Assembly: GCA_019239785.1 (NCBI GenBank)
Contig: JAFAZM010000183.1
Location: 1-42,883 of the forward strand
DNA: 42,883 nucleotides
From: Sphingomonadaceae bacterium
Lineage (GTDB): Bacteria > Pseudomonadota > Alphaproteobacteria > Sphingomonadales > Sphingomonadaceae
Reading direction: 5' to 3'
Within the stretch, counting starts at the first letter, position 1, and every line of letters begins with the position of its first letter. Under the pieces are notes generated by a model. It had not been told where the DNA came from. It did no database searches and worked only from the letters and a program-made list of their open reading frames with translations. The translations under genes were made by a program, and so were the position numbers. Of this stretch, positions 23,237-30,710 are shown in pieces.

Positions 23237-24406
23237 ATGAGAATCCTCTTCTACCTGCCGGTGGTGACGCCCTGGTGGTTCGACCGCATCGTCGCGCCGT
23301 TGATCGACCGGCTGGTCCAGCACGGGGAGGTGCACGTCATGGTGCCGCCGCTCTGGCACGGCACCGGCATCGGCGCCGAGCAGCTGGCCGGCGTCGTCGC
23401 CGCCGAGCTGGTCCAATGGCACATCCTCGATGGCGAAGACCATCCCCGCCTTCGCTCGGGCGGCGAGCCGTTCGACGACCTGGTCGATCTCGTCCATGCA
23501 ATCGGTCCGGACATCTGCCTGTGCCGGAGCGCCGATCTCGACACCCCAAGCCGCTTTCCCGGCATCGTCCGCTACCTGATGGAGGCGGGCTTTCCGCCCT
23601 TTCCGGCCGGCGCCGAATGGCTCGTCCTGCGCGAGCATCCGTTCGACCATTGCGTAATCCCCGCATTGGGGGAGGCGGACAAAGAGGCATTGCACGGCGG
23701 AACCGCCGAGCTCTGGTCCGCCGTCGAGCGCATCGTGGCCGCGCAGGCGCACCCGGACGGGCTGCGTGACGAGGAAGGCCGCGGCGCCGACGAGCTCGTC
23801 CTCGCGCTTCCCCTCGAATATGAGAATGCGGAGAATTTCTTCTCCCTCCACCGCCCCCACGCCAACAGCGCCGCGCTCGTTTCGGAGCTTGCCGAGGCGG
23901 TGGACGACGGCGTCCGGCTTGCGGTGACCGACCATCCGCTCAACCTTCTCCATTGCGACCGCAGCCCGCTCGAAGCCGCGGTGGCGCAGCATGCCGACCG
24001 GGTCCGGCTGGTCCCGCCGAAGCGGCGCGGACAGCGACCCACGATCAGCGTGGTTCGGGCCAGCGACGGCATGATCGTCAGCAATTCCAAGGTGATCAGC
24101 ATTGGCGCCTTCCTCGGCAAGCCGATCCTGCGCCTGTCCAACCATGAGAGCGGGCGGTGGCTCAATGCCTATTCGGATCTTCGCGCCTTCCTCGGCGGGC
24201 TGCGCGACGGCGCGCCGAAGGTACCGGCGAAGGACGAGGCGAAGACCTTCTTCGCCCTCCATGCCGCGAACAACATCATCGACCTCAATCACCAGGATAT
24301 GGACGGCCGGCTGATCCTCGACATGGTCGAGACCCCGGTCGATCCCCGCCGCTGGCCGGCCGGCATAAGCCGCTACGCCGCTTCGCACCCGGACATCTTC
24401 CAATGA
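23237..24406 (+). CDS. Putative KpsS/capsule-type glycosyltransferase
   Basis: A 389-aa protein from ATG 23237, set by GGAGG six bases upstream; the frame is open further up but inside the previous gene. N-terminus: MRILFYLPVVTPWWFDRIV, a GT-B-like first strand. The C-terminal half has VTDHPLN, then DGMIVSNSKVISIGAFLGKPILRLSN. This is the pattern (HP...; dgvvs.nSt.g.eA...GKP) of capsule transferases KpsC/KpsS, which add beta-Kdo. No membrane segment is seen. With kdsD, a CMP-synthetase and kdsA next door, a CMP-ulosonate-using transferase is plausible. The similarity is partial, so this is an inference. Confidence 0.55.
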   Translation: MRILFYLPVVTPWWFDRIVAPLIDRLVQHGEVHVMVPPLWHGTGIGAEQLAGVVAAELVQWHILDGEDHPRLRSGGEPFDDLVDLVHAIGPDICLCRSADLDTPSRFPGIVRYLMEAGFPPFPAGAEWLVLREHPFDHCVIPALGEADKEALHGGTAELWSAVERIVAAQAHPDGLRDEEGRGADELVLALPLEYENAENFFSLHRPHANSAALVSELAEAVDDGVRLAVTDHPLNLLHCDRSPLEAAVAQHADRVRLVPPKRRGQRPTISVVRASDGMIVSNSKVISIGAFLGKPILRLSNHESGRWLNAYSDLRAFLGGLRDGAPKVPAKDEAKTFFALHAANNIIDLNHQDMDGRLILDMVETPVDPRRWPAGISRYAASHPDIFQ

Positions 24407-25410
24407 GCCGCGCCGCACGCAGCGTCGTTCCGCTCCAGCCGGCGCCGGCCGCCGCGCCGGGGCCGGCCGACTGGTTCCGCGACGTGCTGCGCGAGGAGCA
24501 GGCGGCGATCCACCGCTTCCTCGCCGGCGCCGGCGACGAGATCGGCGCGATCGTCGCCGAGATCGCCCGGCAGGAGCGGCCGATCGTCTGCCTCGGCATC
24601 GGCAAGTCGGGCCTCGTCGCCGCCAAGGCCGCGGCGACCTTCTCCAGCCTCGGCACGCCCGCCTTCTTCCTCAACGCCGCGGAGGCCGCCCATGGCGACC
24701 TCGGCGCGGTGCAGACCGGCAATCTGGTCATCATCTTCTCGAACAGCGGCACCACCGAGGAAATCCTCCGCATCCTGCCTTTGCTGAAGGCGCGCGCCTG
24801 CCGGATCATCGGCATCGTCGGCCGCGCGGACTCGCCGCTCGCTGCCGCCGCCGACCGGCTCATCCTCAGCCGTATCGAGCGCGAGGCCGACCATATCGGC
24901 ATGGCGCCGACCGCGAGCACGATCCTGCAGATGGCGATCGGCGACGGCCTTGCCGTCGCCGCCAGCCGCGCGCGCGACTTCGGCCGCGAGGATTTCCTGC
25001 GCCAGCATCCGGCCGGCCTGCTCGGCCGCCACATGATCAAGGTCCGCCACCTGATGCGTTCGGGAGAGGATCTTCCCGTCGTGCTGCCCCACGCCTCGGT
25101 GGCGGAGGTGACCGGGATCATCTCGGCCAAAAGGCTCGGCGCGGCCTGCGTCGCCGATTGGCAGGGGCGGCTGCTCGGCCTCGTCGTCGACGGCGACATC
25201 AGGCGGCTCGTCCAGGCCCGCGGCGATTTCTATTCAACGAGCGCCGGCGAGATCATGGCGGCCAACCCGCGCGTGATCGGCCCGGACCTGACCGTGGCCG
25301 ACGTCCTTTTGCTCCTCCAGCAGGAGGAAGGACGGTTCGTCGTGCTTCCGGTCGTCGATGAGGAGGGGATATTGCTCGGCCTGCTCAGCACCTGGGAGGT
25401 GCTGCAATGA
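24403..25410 (+). CDS. kpsF: D-arabinose-5-phosphate isomerase (KdsD/KpsF)
   Basis: A 335-aa protein whose ATG overlaps the upstream stop (ATGA). The SIS domain at about residues 35-210 has GIGKSG (65-70), FSNSGTTEE and RQHPAGLLG (usually HPGGxLG). Two CBS domains follow at about 225-335 (VRHLMRSGEDLPVV; LGLVVDGDIRRLV; EIMAANPRVI). The enzyme converts ribulose-5-phosphate to arabinose-5-phosphate, the substrate of KdsA encoded 1.3 kb downstream. It could be the general KdsD or a pathway-specific copy of the KpsF type; context favours the second. Confidence 0.88.
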   Translation: MSRAARSVVPLQPAPAAAPGPADWFRDVLREEQAAIHRFLAGAGDEIGAIVAEIARQERPIVCLGIGKSGLVAAKAAATFSSLGTPAFFLNAAEAAHGDLGAVQTGNLVIIFSNSGTTEEILRILPLLKARACRIIGIVGRADSPLAAAADRLILSRIEREADHIGMAPTASTILQMAIGDGLAVAASRARDFGREDFLRQHPAGLLGRHMIKVRHLMRSGEDLPVVLPHASVAEVTGIISAKRLGAACVADWQGRLLGLVVDGDIRRLVQARGDFYSTSAGEIMAANPRVIGPDLTVADVLLLLQQEEGRFVVLPVVDEEGILLGLLSTWEVLQ

Positions 25411-26738
25411 CCGGCGCCGCGCGCAAGCCAAGGATCGTCGCCTTCGTGCCCGCCAAGGGGAGCAGCGAACGGATCGCCGACAAGAATCTGCAGCTGCTCG
25501 ACGGCGAGCATCTGTTCAAGCGCAAGCTGCGCCAGCTGCTCGACTGCCCGTCGATCGACGAAATCGTGCTCGACACGGACAGCGACGCGCTCGCCGCGCT
25601 CGCGGCGGACCTGAAGGTCACCCGCCTGAACCGGCCGGCCGCCTTGGCCAGCAACGCCACCGACGGGCACGAATTGTTCGCCTATGAATGCGGCGCGGTG
25701 CCGCCGGCAGATCTCTACGTGCAATGCCTCTGCACCGCCCCCTTCGTCACCGCGGACACGGTCGCGCGGGCGATCCGTGCGCTGCTGGAGACGCCCGAAG
25801 CCGACAGCCTGGTCGGCGTCAGCAGGGCGAAGCAATATCTCTGGGAGGGCGGCGCCCCGGCCTACGGCCCTGGCCGGATCCCGAACAGCGTCGACCTGCC
25901 CGCGCATGTGATCGAGGCGATGAGCCTCTACATCGTCCGCGGCAGGGACGGCACGCCGCCGACGCGCCGCTTCGGTGAGCGGCCGATCCTGTTCGATCTC
26001 GACCCGACCGAGCAGATCGACGTCAACAATCCGGCCGATCTGGCGCTCGCCGAGGCGGTCGCCGCCGGCCAGCGCGCCGAGGCGAATCTGCGGCTGCGCG
26101 CGATGCGCTCCCATCTCTCCTCGCCGGTGCTCTCGGACATCTGCGCGGAGCTCGGCCTGGAGGCGGTGCTGCCGCCGATCCTGCGGCCGAACAGCCCGGG
26201 CAAGTTGCTCGGCCGCGCGAAGACGCTGTCGCTCGCCGCGGTCGATCGGGAGCAGGGTCCGGCGGATGCCTGGAAGGGGATTTACGGCGCGCTCGATTCC
26301 TACCGCTTCGTGCGGCCTGGGGACGTGATCATGGTCGCGACCGAATGTCCGGGGCGCGCCTATTTCGGCGACCTCAACGCCAATCTCGCGATCCGCGCCG
26401 GTGCCGCCGGAGTCGTCGTCGACGGCTTCACCCGCGATACCGCGGACGTCCGCGCGCTCGGCCTGCCGGTCTACGCCCATGGCGGCTGGTGCCGCGACAT
26501 CAAATATGAGGGCACGCTCCGCGCGATGAACATGCCGGTCGAGATGGGCGGGATCCCAGTCGCCAACGGCGACATGGTGTTCGCCGACGAGGACGGCGTG
26601 GTCGTCATCCCCGCGCATCGCTGGCCCGAGATCGAAGCGCGCGCCTGGGAGGTGCTCGCAAACGAGGGGCGGATCCGCATGCACGCCGCGCGCGGCCGGC
26701 CGGTCGCGGACATCCTCGCCGAATGTGGAGCCTTCTGA
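25407..26738 (+). CDS. CMP-ulosonate (acylneuraminate-type) cytidylyltransferase fused to an RraA/HMG-aldolase-like domain
   Basis: A 443-aa two-domain protein. Residues about 8-225 are a NeuA/KdsB-fold cytidylyltransferase: VAFVPAKGSSERIADKNL (closer to NeuA than to KdsB), LDTDSD, and FDLDPTEQIDVNNPADL. It should activate a 2-keto-3-deoxy sugar acid with CTP. Residues about 232-440 are an RraA-family domain: GDLNANLAIRAGAAGVVVDG, then FTRD with the Arg343-Asp344 pair that in HMG/CHA aldolases binds substrate and metal, and NGDMVFADEDGVVVIP. That family cleaves or forms bonds to pyruvate. I do not know this fusion from characterised enzymes. Both ends overlap neighbours (ATGA, TGATG), so it is part of one operon. 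Confidence 0.82.
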   Translation: MTGAARKPRIVAFVPAKGSSERIADKNLQLLDGEHLFKRKLRQLLDCPSIDEIVLDTDSDALAALAADLKVTRLNRPAALASNATDGHELFAYECGAVPPADLYVQCLCTAPFVTADTVARAIRALLETPEADSLVGVSRAKQYLWEGGAPAYGPGRIPNSVDLPAHVIEAMSLYIVRGRDGTPPTRRFGERPILFDLDPTEQIDVNNPADLALAEAVAAGQRAEANLRLRAMRSHLSSPVLSDICAELGLEAVLPPILRPNSPGKLLGRAKTLSLAAVDREQGPADAWKGIYGALDSYRFVRPGDVIMVATECPGRAYFGDLNANLAIRAGAAGVVVDGFTRDTADVRALGLPVYAHGGWCRDIKYEGTLRAMNMPVEMGGIPVANGDMVFADEDGVVVIPAHRWPEIEARAWEVLANEGRIRMHAARGRPVADILAECGAF

Positions 26739-27607
26739 TGAGCAACTTTCCCAAGAGCGTCGACGTCGGCCCGATCCGGATCGCCAACGACCGGCCCTTC
26801 GCTTTGATCGCCGGCCCCTGCGCGATGGAGAGCCGCCAGCATGCGCTGGAGACGGCGCAGGCGCTGACCGAGATCTGCGCCGCGCGCGGCATCGGCCTGA
26901 TCTACAAGAGCTCGTTCGACAAGGCGAACCGCACCTCGGCCGACGCGCCGCGCGGGATCGGCATGGACAAGGCGCTGCCGGTCTTCGCCGAGCTTCGCGA
27001 GAGCTTCGGCTGCCCGGTCATCACCGACGTGCACGAGGCGGCCCAATGCGCGGCGGTCGCCGAGACGGTCGACGTCCTGCAGATCCCGGCCTTCCTCTGC
27101 CGGCAGACCGACCTGCTCGCCGCCGCCGCCCGCACGGGCCGCGCCGTCAACGTCAAGAAGGGCCAGTTCCTCGCGCCCTGGGACATGAAGAACGTCGCCG
27201 CCAAGCTCGCCAAAGCGGGCTGCGAAAAGGTTTTGCTCTGCGAGCGCGGCACCAGCTTCGGCTACAATGCTCTGGTCAACGACATGCGCGCGCTGCCGGT
27301 GCTTGCCGAGACCGGCTGGCCGGTCGTGTTCGACGCGACCCACAGCGTGCAGCAGCCCGGCGGCCAAGGCGACCGCTCCGGCGGCCAGCGCGAGCATGTC
27401 CCGGTGCTCGCCCGGGCCGCGATCGCGATCGGCGTCGCCGCTCTGTTCATCGAGACCCACCAGGATCCCGACAAGGCGCCGAGCGACGGCCCCAACATGA
27501 TCCCGCTGAAGGAACTGCCCGCCTTGCTCACGCGGCTGCAGCAATTCGATCGGCTGGCGAAGGCGGGGATGGAGACTATTCCAACGTCTCGGGCCCTCGC
27601 CGCCTAA
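26738..27607 (+). CDS. kdsA: 3-deoxy-D-manno-octulosonate-8-phosphate synthase
   Basis: A 289-aa TIM-barrel enzyme from ATG 26738 (GGAG seven bases upstream), condensing phosphoenolpyruvate with arabinose-5-phosphate to Kdo-8-phosphate. Motifs: ALIAGPCAMES, YKSSFDKANRTS, VKKGQFLAPWDMKN, ERGTSFGYNALVNDMR, FDATHSVQQPGGQG. Cys28 in GPC, where the E. coli enzyme has Asn, marks it as the metal-dependent class. It is the last gene of the unit and ends 2 bases before a strong hairpin. NeuB-type synthases were considered, but the KdsA motifs are clear. Confidence 0.93.
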   Translation: MSNFPKSVDVGPIRIANDRPFALIAGPCAMESRQHALETAQALTEICAARGIGLIYKSSFDKANRTSADAPRGIGMDKALPVFAELRESFGCPVITDVHEAAQCAAVAETVDVLQIPAFLCRQTDLLAAAARTGRAVNVKKGQFLAPWDMKNVAAKLAKAGCEKVLLCERGTSFGYNALVNDMRALPVLAETGWPVVFDATHSVQQPGGQGDRSGGQREHVPVLARAAIAIGVAALFIETHQDPDKAPSDGPNMIPLKELPALLTRLQQFDRLAKAGMETIPTSRALAA

Positions 27608-27608
27608 C

Positions 27609-27633
27609 GCCCTCTCCCCAGCGGGGAGAGGGC
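27609..27633. terminator. Bidirectional terminator between kdsA and the IMPase-family gene
   Basis: A perfect 11-bp GC-rich stem (GCCCTCTCCCC with GGGGAGAGGGC) and a 3-base loop. It exactly fills the space between the two convergent stop codons. On the plus strand it is followed by TTAAG, a weak T stretch. Confidence 0.75.
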
Positions 27634-28470
27634 TTAAGCCGCTGGATCCGGTGCGCCCTCGCCGCCAAACAACAGCTCCCGCGCCATCTCCCAGCGATCG
27701 GGGCTCGCCGCCACCAGCATCCCCTTCCCCGCTTCCGCCGGCCGATACGCCGACCCGTCGGGCCGCGCCGCTTTCCCACCGGCCTCGATTACGAACAGCA
27801 CGCCGGCGGCGTGATCCCAGGCGAGAGTGCGCCAGTAGAAGGCGAAGTCGCGCTCCCCGGCGGCGATCATCGGATATTCGACCCCGGCGGACATCATCCC
27901 CGGCAAGCGCTCGGCCCCGGCCTCCAGCCGCGCCTCAAGGCGGGCATTCATCTCCTCGGGCATGAACCTGCCCATCGAGCCGCGCAGCCTGGCGCCAGGC
28001 GCGCGCGGAACCGCGCTCAGCCTGCGCTCACCGAGCCAGGCGCCGCCGCCCCGCTCGGCCCGTGCCAGCCGCCCCGATAAAGGCTCGAGCAGCCACGCCG
28101 CCTGCGTCTCCCCGTCGCGAAGCAGGGCGACCATCACAGCGAAGACCGGCCGGCCGGCGGCGAAATTGGCGGTCCCGTCGAGCGGATCGACCAGCCAGAC
28201 CGCCCCGTCAGCGAGGCTGTCGAGCAGGCGCGGATCGGCCGAACAGGCCTCCTCGCCGAGCACGCGCGAGCCCGGCAGCAATGGCGCGAGCCCGGCCGCG
28301 AGGATCGCCTCCGCCTCGCGGTCGGCGACCGTCACCAGCTCGCCCGGCGACTTCTCCTCGACCTCGTCCGCCGCCAGCGCCCTGAAGCGCGGCAGGATCG
28401 CCCGCTCGGCCGCTTCCATCATCAATGCGCCGACGCGCTCGGCCGATTCGTCTTTCATGGTGCGGGCCAT
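27634..28470 (-). CDS. Inositol-monophosphatase-family phosphatase
   Basis: A 278-aa protein from ATG 28470; ATG 28458 is possible, and a frame extension to 28542 looks untranslated. The fold's metal-site motifs are LGEE (71-74), WLVDPLDGTANF (92-103, with Asp95 and Asp98) and WDHAAG (218-223). The family includes inositol-1-phosphatase, histidinol phosphatase (HisN) and CysQ-type enzymes, and sequence alone does not separate them here. It is convergent with the Kdo-type operon, which has no recognisable KdsC phosphatase, so a sugar-phosphate role is possible but unproven. Confidence 0.82.
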   Translation of the reverse strand: MARTMKDESAERVGALMMEAAERAILPRFRALAADEVEEKSPGELVTVADREAEAILAAGLAPLLPGSRVLGEEACSADPRLLDSLADGAVWLVDPLDGTANFAAGRPVFAVMVALLRDGETQAAWLLEPLSGRLARAERGGGAWLGERRLSAVPRAPGARLRGSMGRFMPEEMNARLEARLEAGAERLPGMMSAGVEYPMIAAGERDFAFYWRTLAWDHAAGVLFVIEAGGKAARPDGSAYRPAEAGKGMLVAASPDRWEMARELLFGGEGAPDPAA

Positions 28471-28570
28471 AGCGGAACCCCGATCCAGCGCCGAGTTCGG
28501 CCGAACCCGGCCGAGCTTGCCGAAGCGATGCTCGGCGCTCACGCCGATAACAACGCGCCCGGATCGAAGC

Positions 28571-28614
28571 CCGGAGCGGCCTGCGATCGCGATTGGATCG
28601 ATCAGCCGCTCCGG
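28571..28614 (-). terminator. Stem-loop downstream of the small secreted protein gene
   Basis: A 10-bp perfect stem, CCGGAGCGGC (28571-28580) with GCCGCTCCGG (28605-28614), and a 24-base loop. It lies 13 bases after the stop at 28628. There is no T run, so termination strength is uncertain. Confidence 0.4.
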
Positions 28615-28627
28615 TCAGTCGCAGCCC

Positions 28628-28885
28628 CTAGCGATAGCGCCAGCCGTTGTGCCAGCGGTAGCGGCGCTGCCAATAACGGTGGCCGTCCCAATAACCCTTG
28701 CCGCGATAGAAATTGCCGACGATCAGCGTGCCTGGGGCGGCGACCACGACGCGGTCGCGATTGGGCCGGCAATGGCCGTAGGGCCCACGGTGGAAGCCGG
28801 GGCCGCAGCCCTGGCGGGCGTCGGCCGGCGCGGTCGCGAGCATTGCGGCGCCCGCGGCGAAAGCAAGTGCGAGAAGCTTCTTCAT
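28628..28885 (-). CDS. Small secreted GCG/CRPN-motif protein
   Basis: An 85-aa protein with a clean signal peptide (MKKLLALAFAAGAAMLATAPADA). The mature part begins RQGCGPGFHRGPYGHCRPNRD, the two-cysteine GCG...CRPN motif seen in many short alphaproteobacterial exported proteins. The tail is rich in Trp, Tyr, Arg and Gly (YWDGHRYWQRRYRWHNGWRYR). GGAGAG lies seven bases before the ATG. The frame is open upstream into the NagE gene, but that part has no similarity. The function is unknown; the basic, aromatic tail suggests interaction with a surface polymer or membrane, which is inference. Confidence 0.7.
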   Translation of the reverse strand: MKKLLALAFAAGAAMLATAPADARQGCGPGFHRGPYGHCRPNRDRVVVAAPGTLIVGNFYRGKGYWDGHRYWQRRYRWHNGWRYR

Positions 28886-28991
28886 CTCATGTCTCTCCAG
28901 AACTGGCCCAGATAAGCGGGCAGCGGAAAAACGCGACGACGCGGAAGCCGTTCCGGCGGAAAGGACCGTCTCGACGGCCATTCTGCCCTTC

Positions 28992-30710
28992 CTAGCGAGG
29001 CGTCGCCGCCCGGGATGGCAGCAGCACCTGCAATGCCTCCGCGAGCAAAGCGGCGTCGGCGGCGGTGAGCAGGTGAAGGCTGGTTGGAGAGGCCAGGACA
29101 TGGCCCCTGAGGCGGAGCGCCGACAGCAGGCCAGAATCCAGCCCGGCTTCGGCGCGGATGTCGACCAGTAGGCGGCCGCCCCGCGCCTCCACCCTCTCGA
29201 CATTGGCGGCGCCGCCGAGCGCAGCGAGCAAAGCGGCCGGGTCCGGGCCCGCCTCCGCTTCGGCCGAGGCCATCGCCGCCCGCATCTCGCCGGCGACCTG
29301 GTCGGCTTCGGGCCCGAGCACGACCTGGAGCGCATTGCCGCCCGGGCGGACGAAGCCGCGGGCGCCGAGCGCCTTCAGCGCCGGCTCGTCGATCCGATCC
29401 GGATCGGCGAGCTCGAGCCGCAGCCGCGTCGTGCAGGCGTCGATCGCCTGCAGGTTCGCGCGGCCGCCCAGGGCCGCGATCAGCGCACCGGCGCGGTCGC
29501 CCGCGGCTTTCGGCCCGGCCGCCATCGCGGCGGCGGGCTCGGCGTCGCGGCCGGGAGTCATCAGGTTGAAGCGGGCGATGCAGTAGCGGAAGGTGAAATA
29601 ATAGATCGCGAAATAGAGCGCGCCGACCGGCAGCAGCAGCAGCGGCCGGGTCGAGGAATTGAAGTTGATCACATAGTCGAACAGGCCGGCGGAGAAGCTG
29701 AAGCCGAGCCGCACCCCGAGCGCGTCCATCAGCACCATGGCGAGCCCGGTCAGCGCCGCGTGGACCAGGTAGAGCAGAGGCGCCAAGAACATGAAGGTGA
29801 ACTCGATCGGCTCGGTCACCCCGGTGAGGAAGGAGGTCAAAGCCAGCGAGAGCAGCATGCCGCCGACCGCGCGCCGGCGCCCGGGCGGCGCCGCGCGGTA
29901 CATTGCGAGGCAGGCGGCGGGGAGGCCGAACATCATCACCGGGAAGAAGCCCGACATGAAGCCGCCGGCATTGGGATCGCCGGCGAAGAAGCGCTGCAGA
30001 TCCCCGGTGGCGCCGTGATAGTCGCCGAGGATGAACCAGGCGATGTTGTTCAGGATATGGTGCAGGCCGGTGACGATCAGCAGCCGGTTGAGCAGGCCGT
30101 AGACGAAGAGGCCGAGCGGCCCGGCGCCGAGGATGAGGCGGCTCGCCGCGTCGATCCCCTGCTCGAGCCAGGGAAAGCCGAGCCCGAACAGTAGCGCGCC
30201 CAGGATTCCGGCTAGGCCGGCGGCGATCGGCACGAAGCGGCGGCCACCGAAGAAAGCGAGATATTCGGGCAGGCGGATGGTGGCGTAGCGATTGTAGAGC
30301 CAGCCCGCGGTGAGGCCGGCGAGAATACCGGCGGGGACGCTCAATTTGGCGAGCTCGCGGGTGCGCCAGGCGGCTGCGGCGAGATCCTTGCCGGCCTGGT
30401 CGGCGAAGGCGGCGGTGACATCCGGCGGCACCGCGAGCAGGCTCTTGGCGCCTTCGACGACGATCAGATAGCCCACCGCCCCGGCAAGGCCGGCGGCCCC
30501 GTGATTTTCCCGCGCGATGCCGAAGGCGACGCCGATCGCGAAGATCAGGCCGAGATTGGCGAAGATCGCCTGCCCCGCAGCGGCGACGAAGGCGATGTCG
30601 AGCAGGTCCGGCTGGCCGAGCCGAAGCAGCAGGCCGGCGACCGGCAGCACCGCGATCGGCAGCATCAGCGCGCGGCCGAGCGGCTGCAGGCGGTCGAGGC
30701 CGTATTTCAT
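28992..30710 (-). CDS. nagE: GlcNAc-specific PTS permease, IIC-IIB with an extra degenerate IIB
   Basis: A 572-aa inner-membrane protein. Residues 1-385 form the IIC sugar channel of the glucose/GlcNAc family, with LNRLLIVTGLHHILNN and TGVTEPIEFTFMFLAPLLY. Residues about 405-475 are IIB with phospho-Cys426 in DACTTRLRL. Residues about 491-565 repeat the IIB pattern (ALLAALGGAANVERVEARGGRLLVDI), but the Cys position is lost. It imports GlcNAc as GlcNAc-6-phosphate using phosphate from the EIIA-HPr-EI protein encoded just upstream (4-base overlap). GlcNAc rather than glucose specificity is inferred from the nagA/nagB locus. Confidence 0.9.
   Translation of the reverse strand: MKYGLDRLQPLGRALMLPIAVLPVAGLLLRLGQPDLLDIAFVAAAGQAIFANLGLIFAIGVAFGIARENHGAAGLAGAVGYLIVVEGAKSLLAVPPDVTAAFADQAGKDLAAAAWRTRELAKLSVPAGILAGLTAGWLYNRYATIRLPEYLAFFGGRRFVPIAAGLAGILGALLFGLGFPWLEQGIDAASRLILGAGPLGLFVYGLLNRLLIVTGLHHILNNIAWFILGDYHGATGDLQRFFAGDPNAGGFMSGFFPVMMFGLPAACLAMYRAAPPGRRRAVGGMLLSLALTSFLTGVTEPIEFTFMFLAPLLYLVHAALTGLAMVLMDALGVRLGFSFSAGLFDYVINFNSSTRPLLLLPVGALYFAIYYFTFRYCIARFNLMTPGRDAEPAAAMAAGPKAAGDRAGALIAALGGRANLQAIDACTTRLRLELADPDRIDEPALKALGARGFVRPGGNALQVVLGPEADQVAGEMRAAMASAEAEAGPDPAALLAALGGAANVERVEARGGRLLVDIRAEAGLDSGLLSALRLRGHVLASPTSLHLLTAADAALLAEALQVLLPSRAATPR

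Noticed and set aside
20722..23238. 838-codon minus-strand frame opposite the COG5610 gene
   Set aside because: Same antisense composition with no domain pattern; the plus-strand gene is supported by HAD motifs and tight operon spacing.
26725..28080. 451-codon plus-strand frame overlapping kdsA in another frame
   Set aside because: It is the +1 shadow of kdsA and runs through a strong terminator hairpin into the opposite strand of another gene.
28543..28550. Perfect GCCGATAA (sigma-28 -10 element), plus strand
   Set aside because: No TAAA lies 15 bases upstream, and the next gene in that direction is on the opposite strand.
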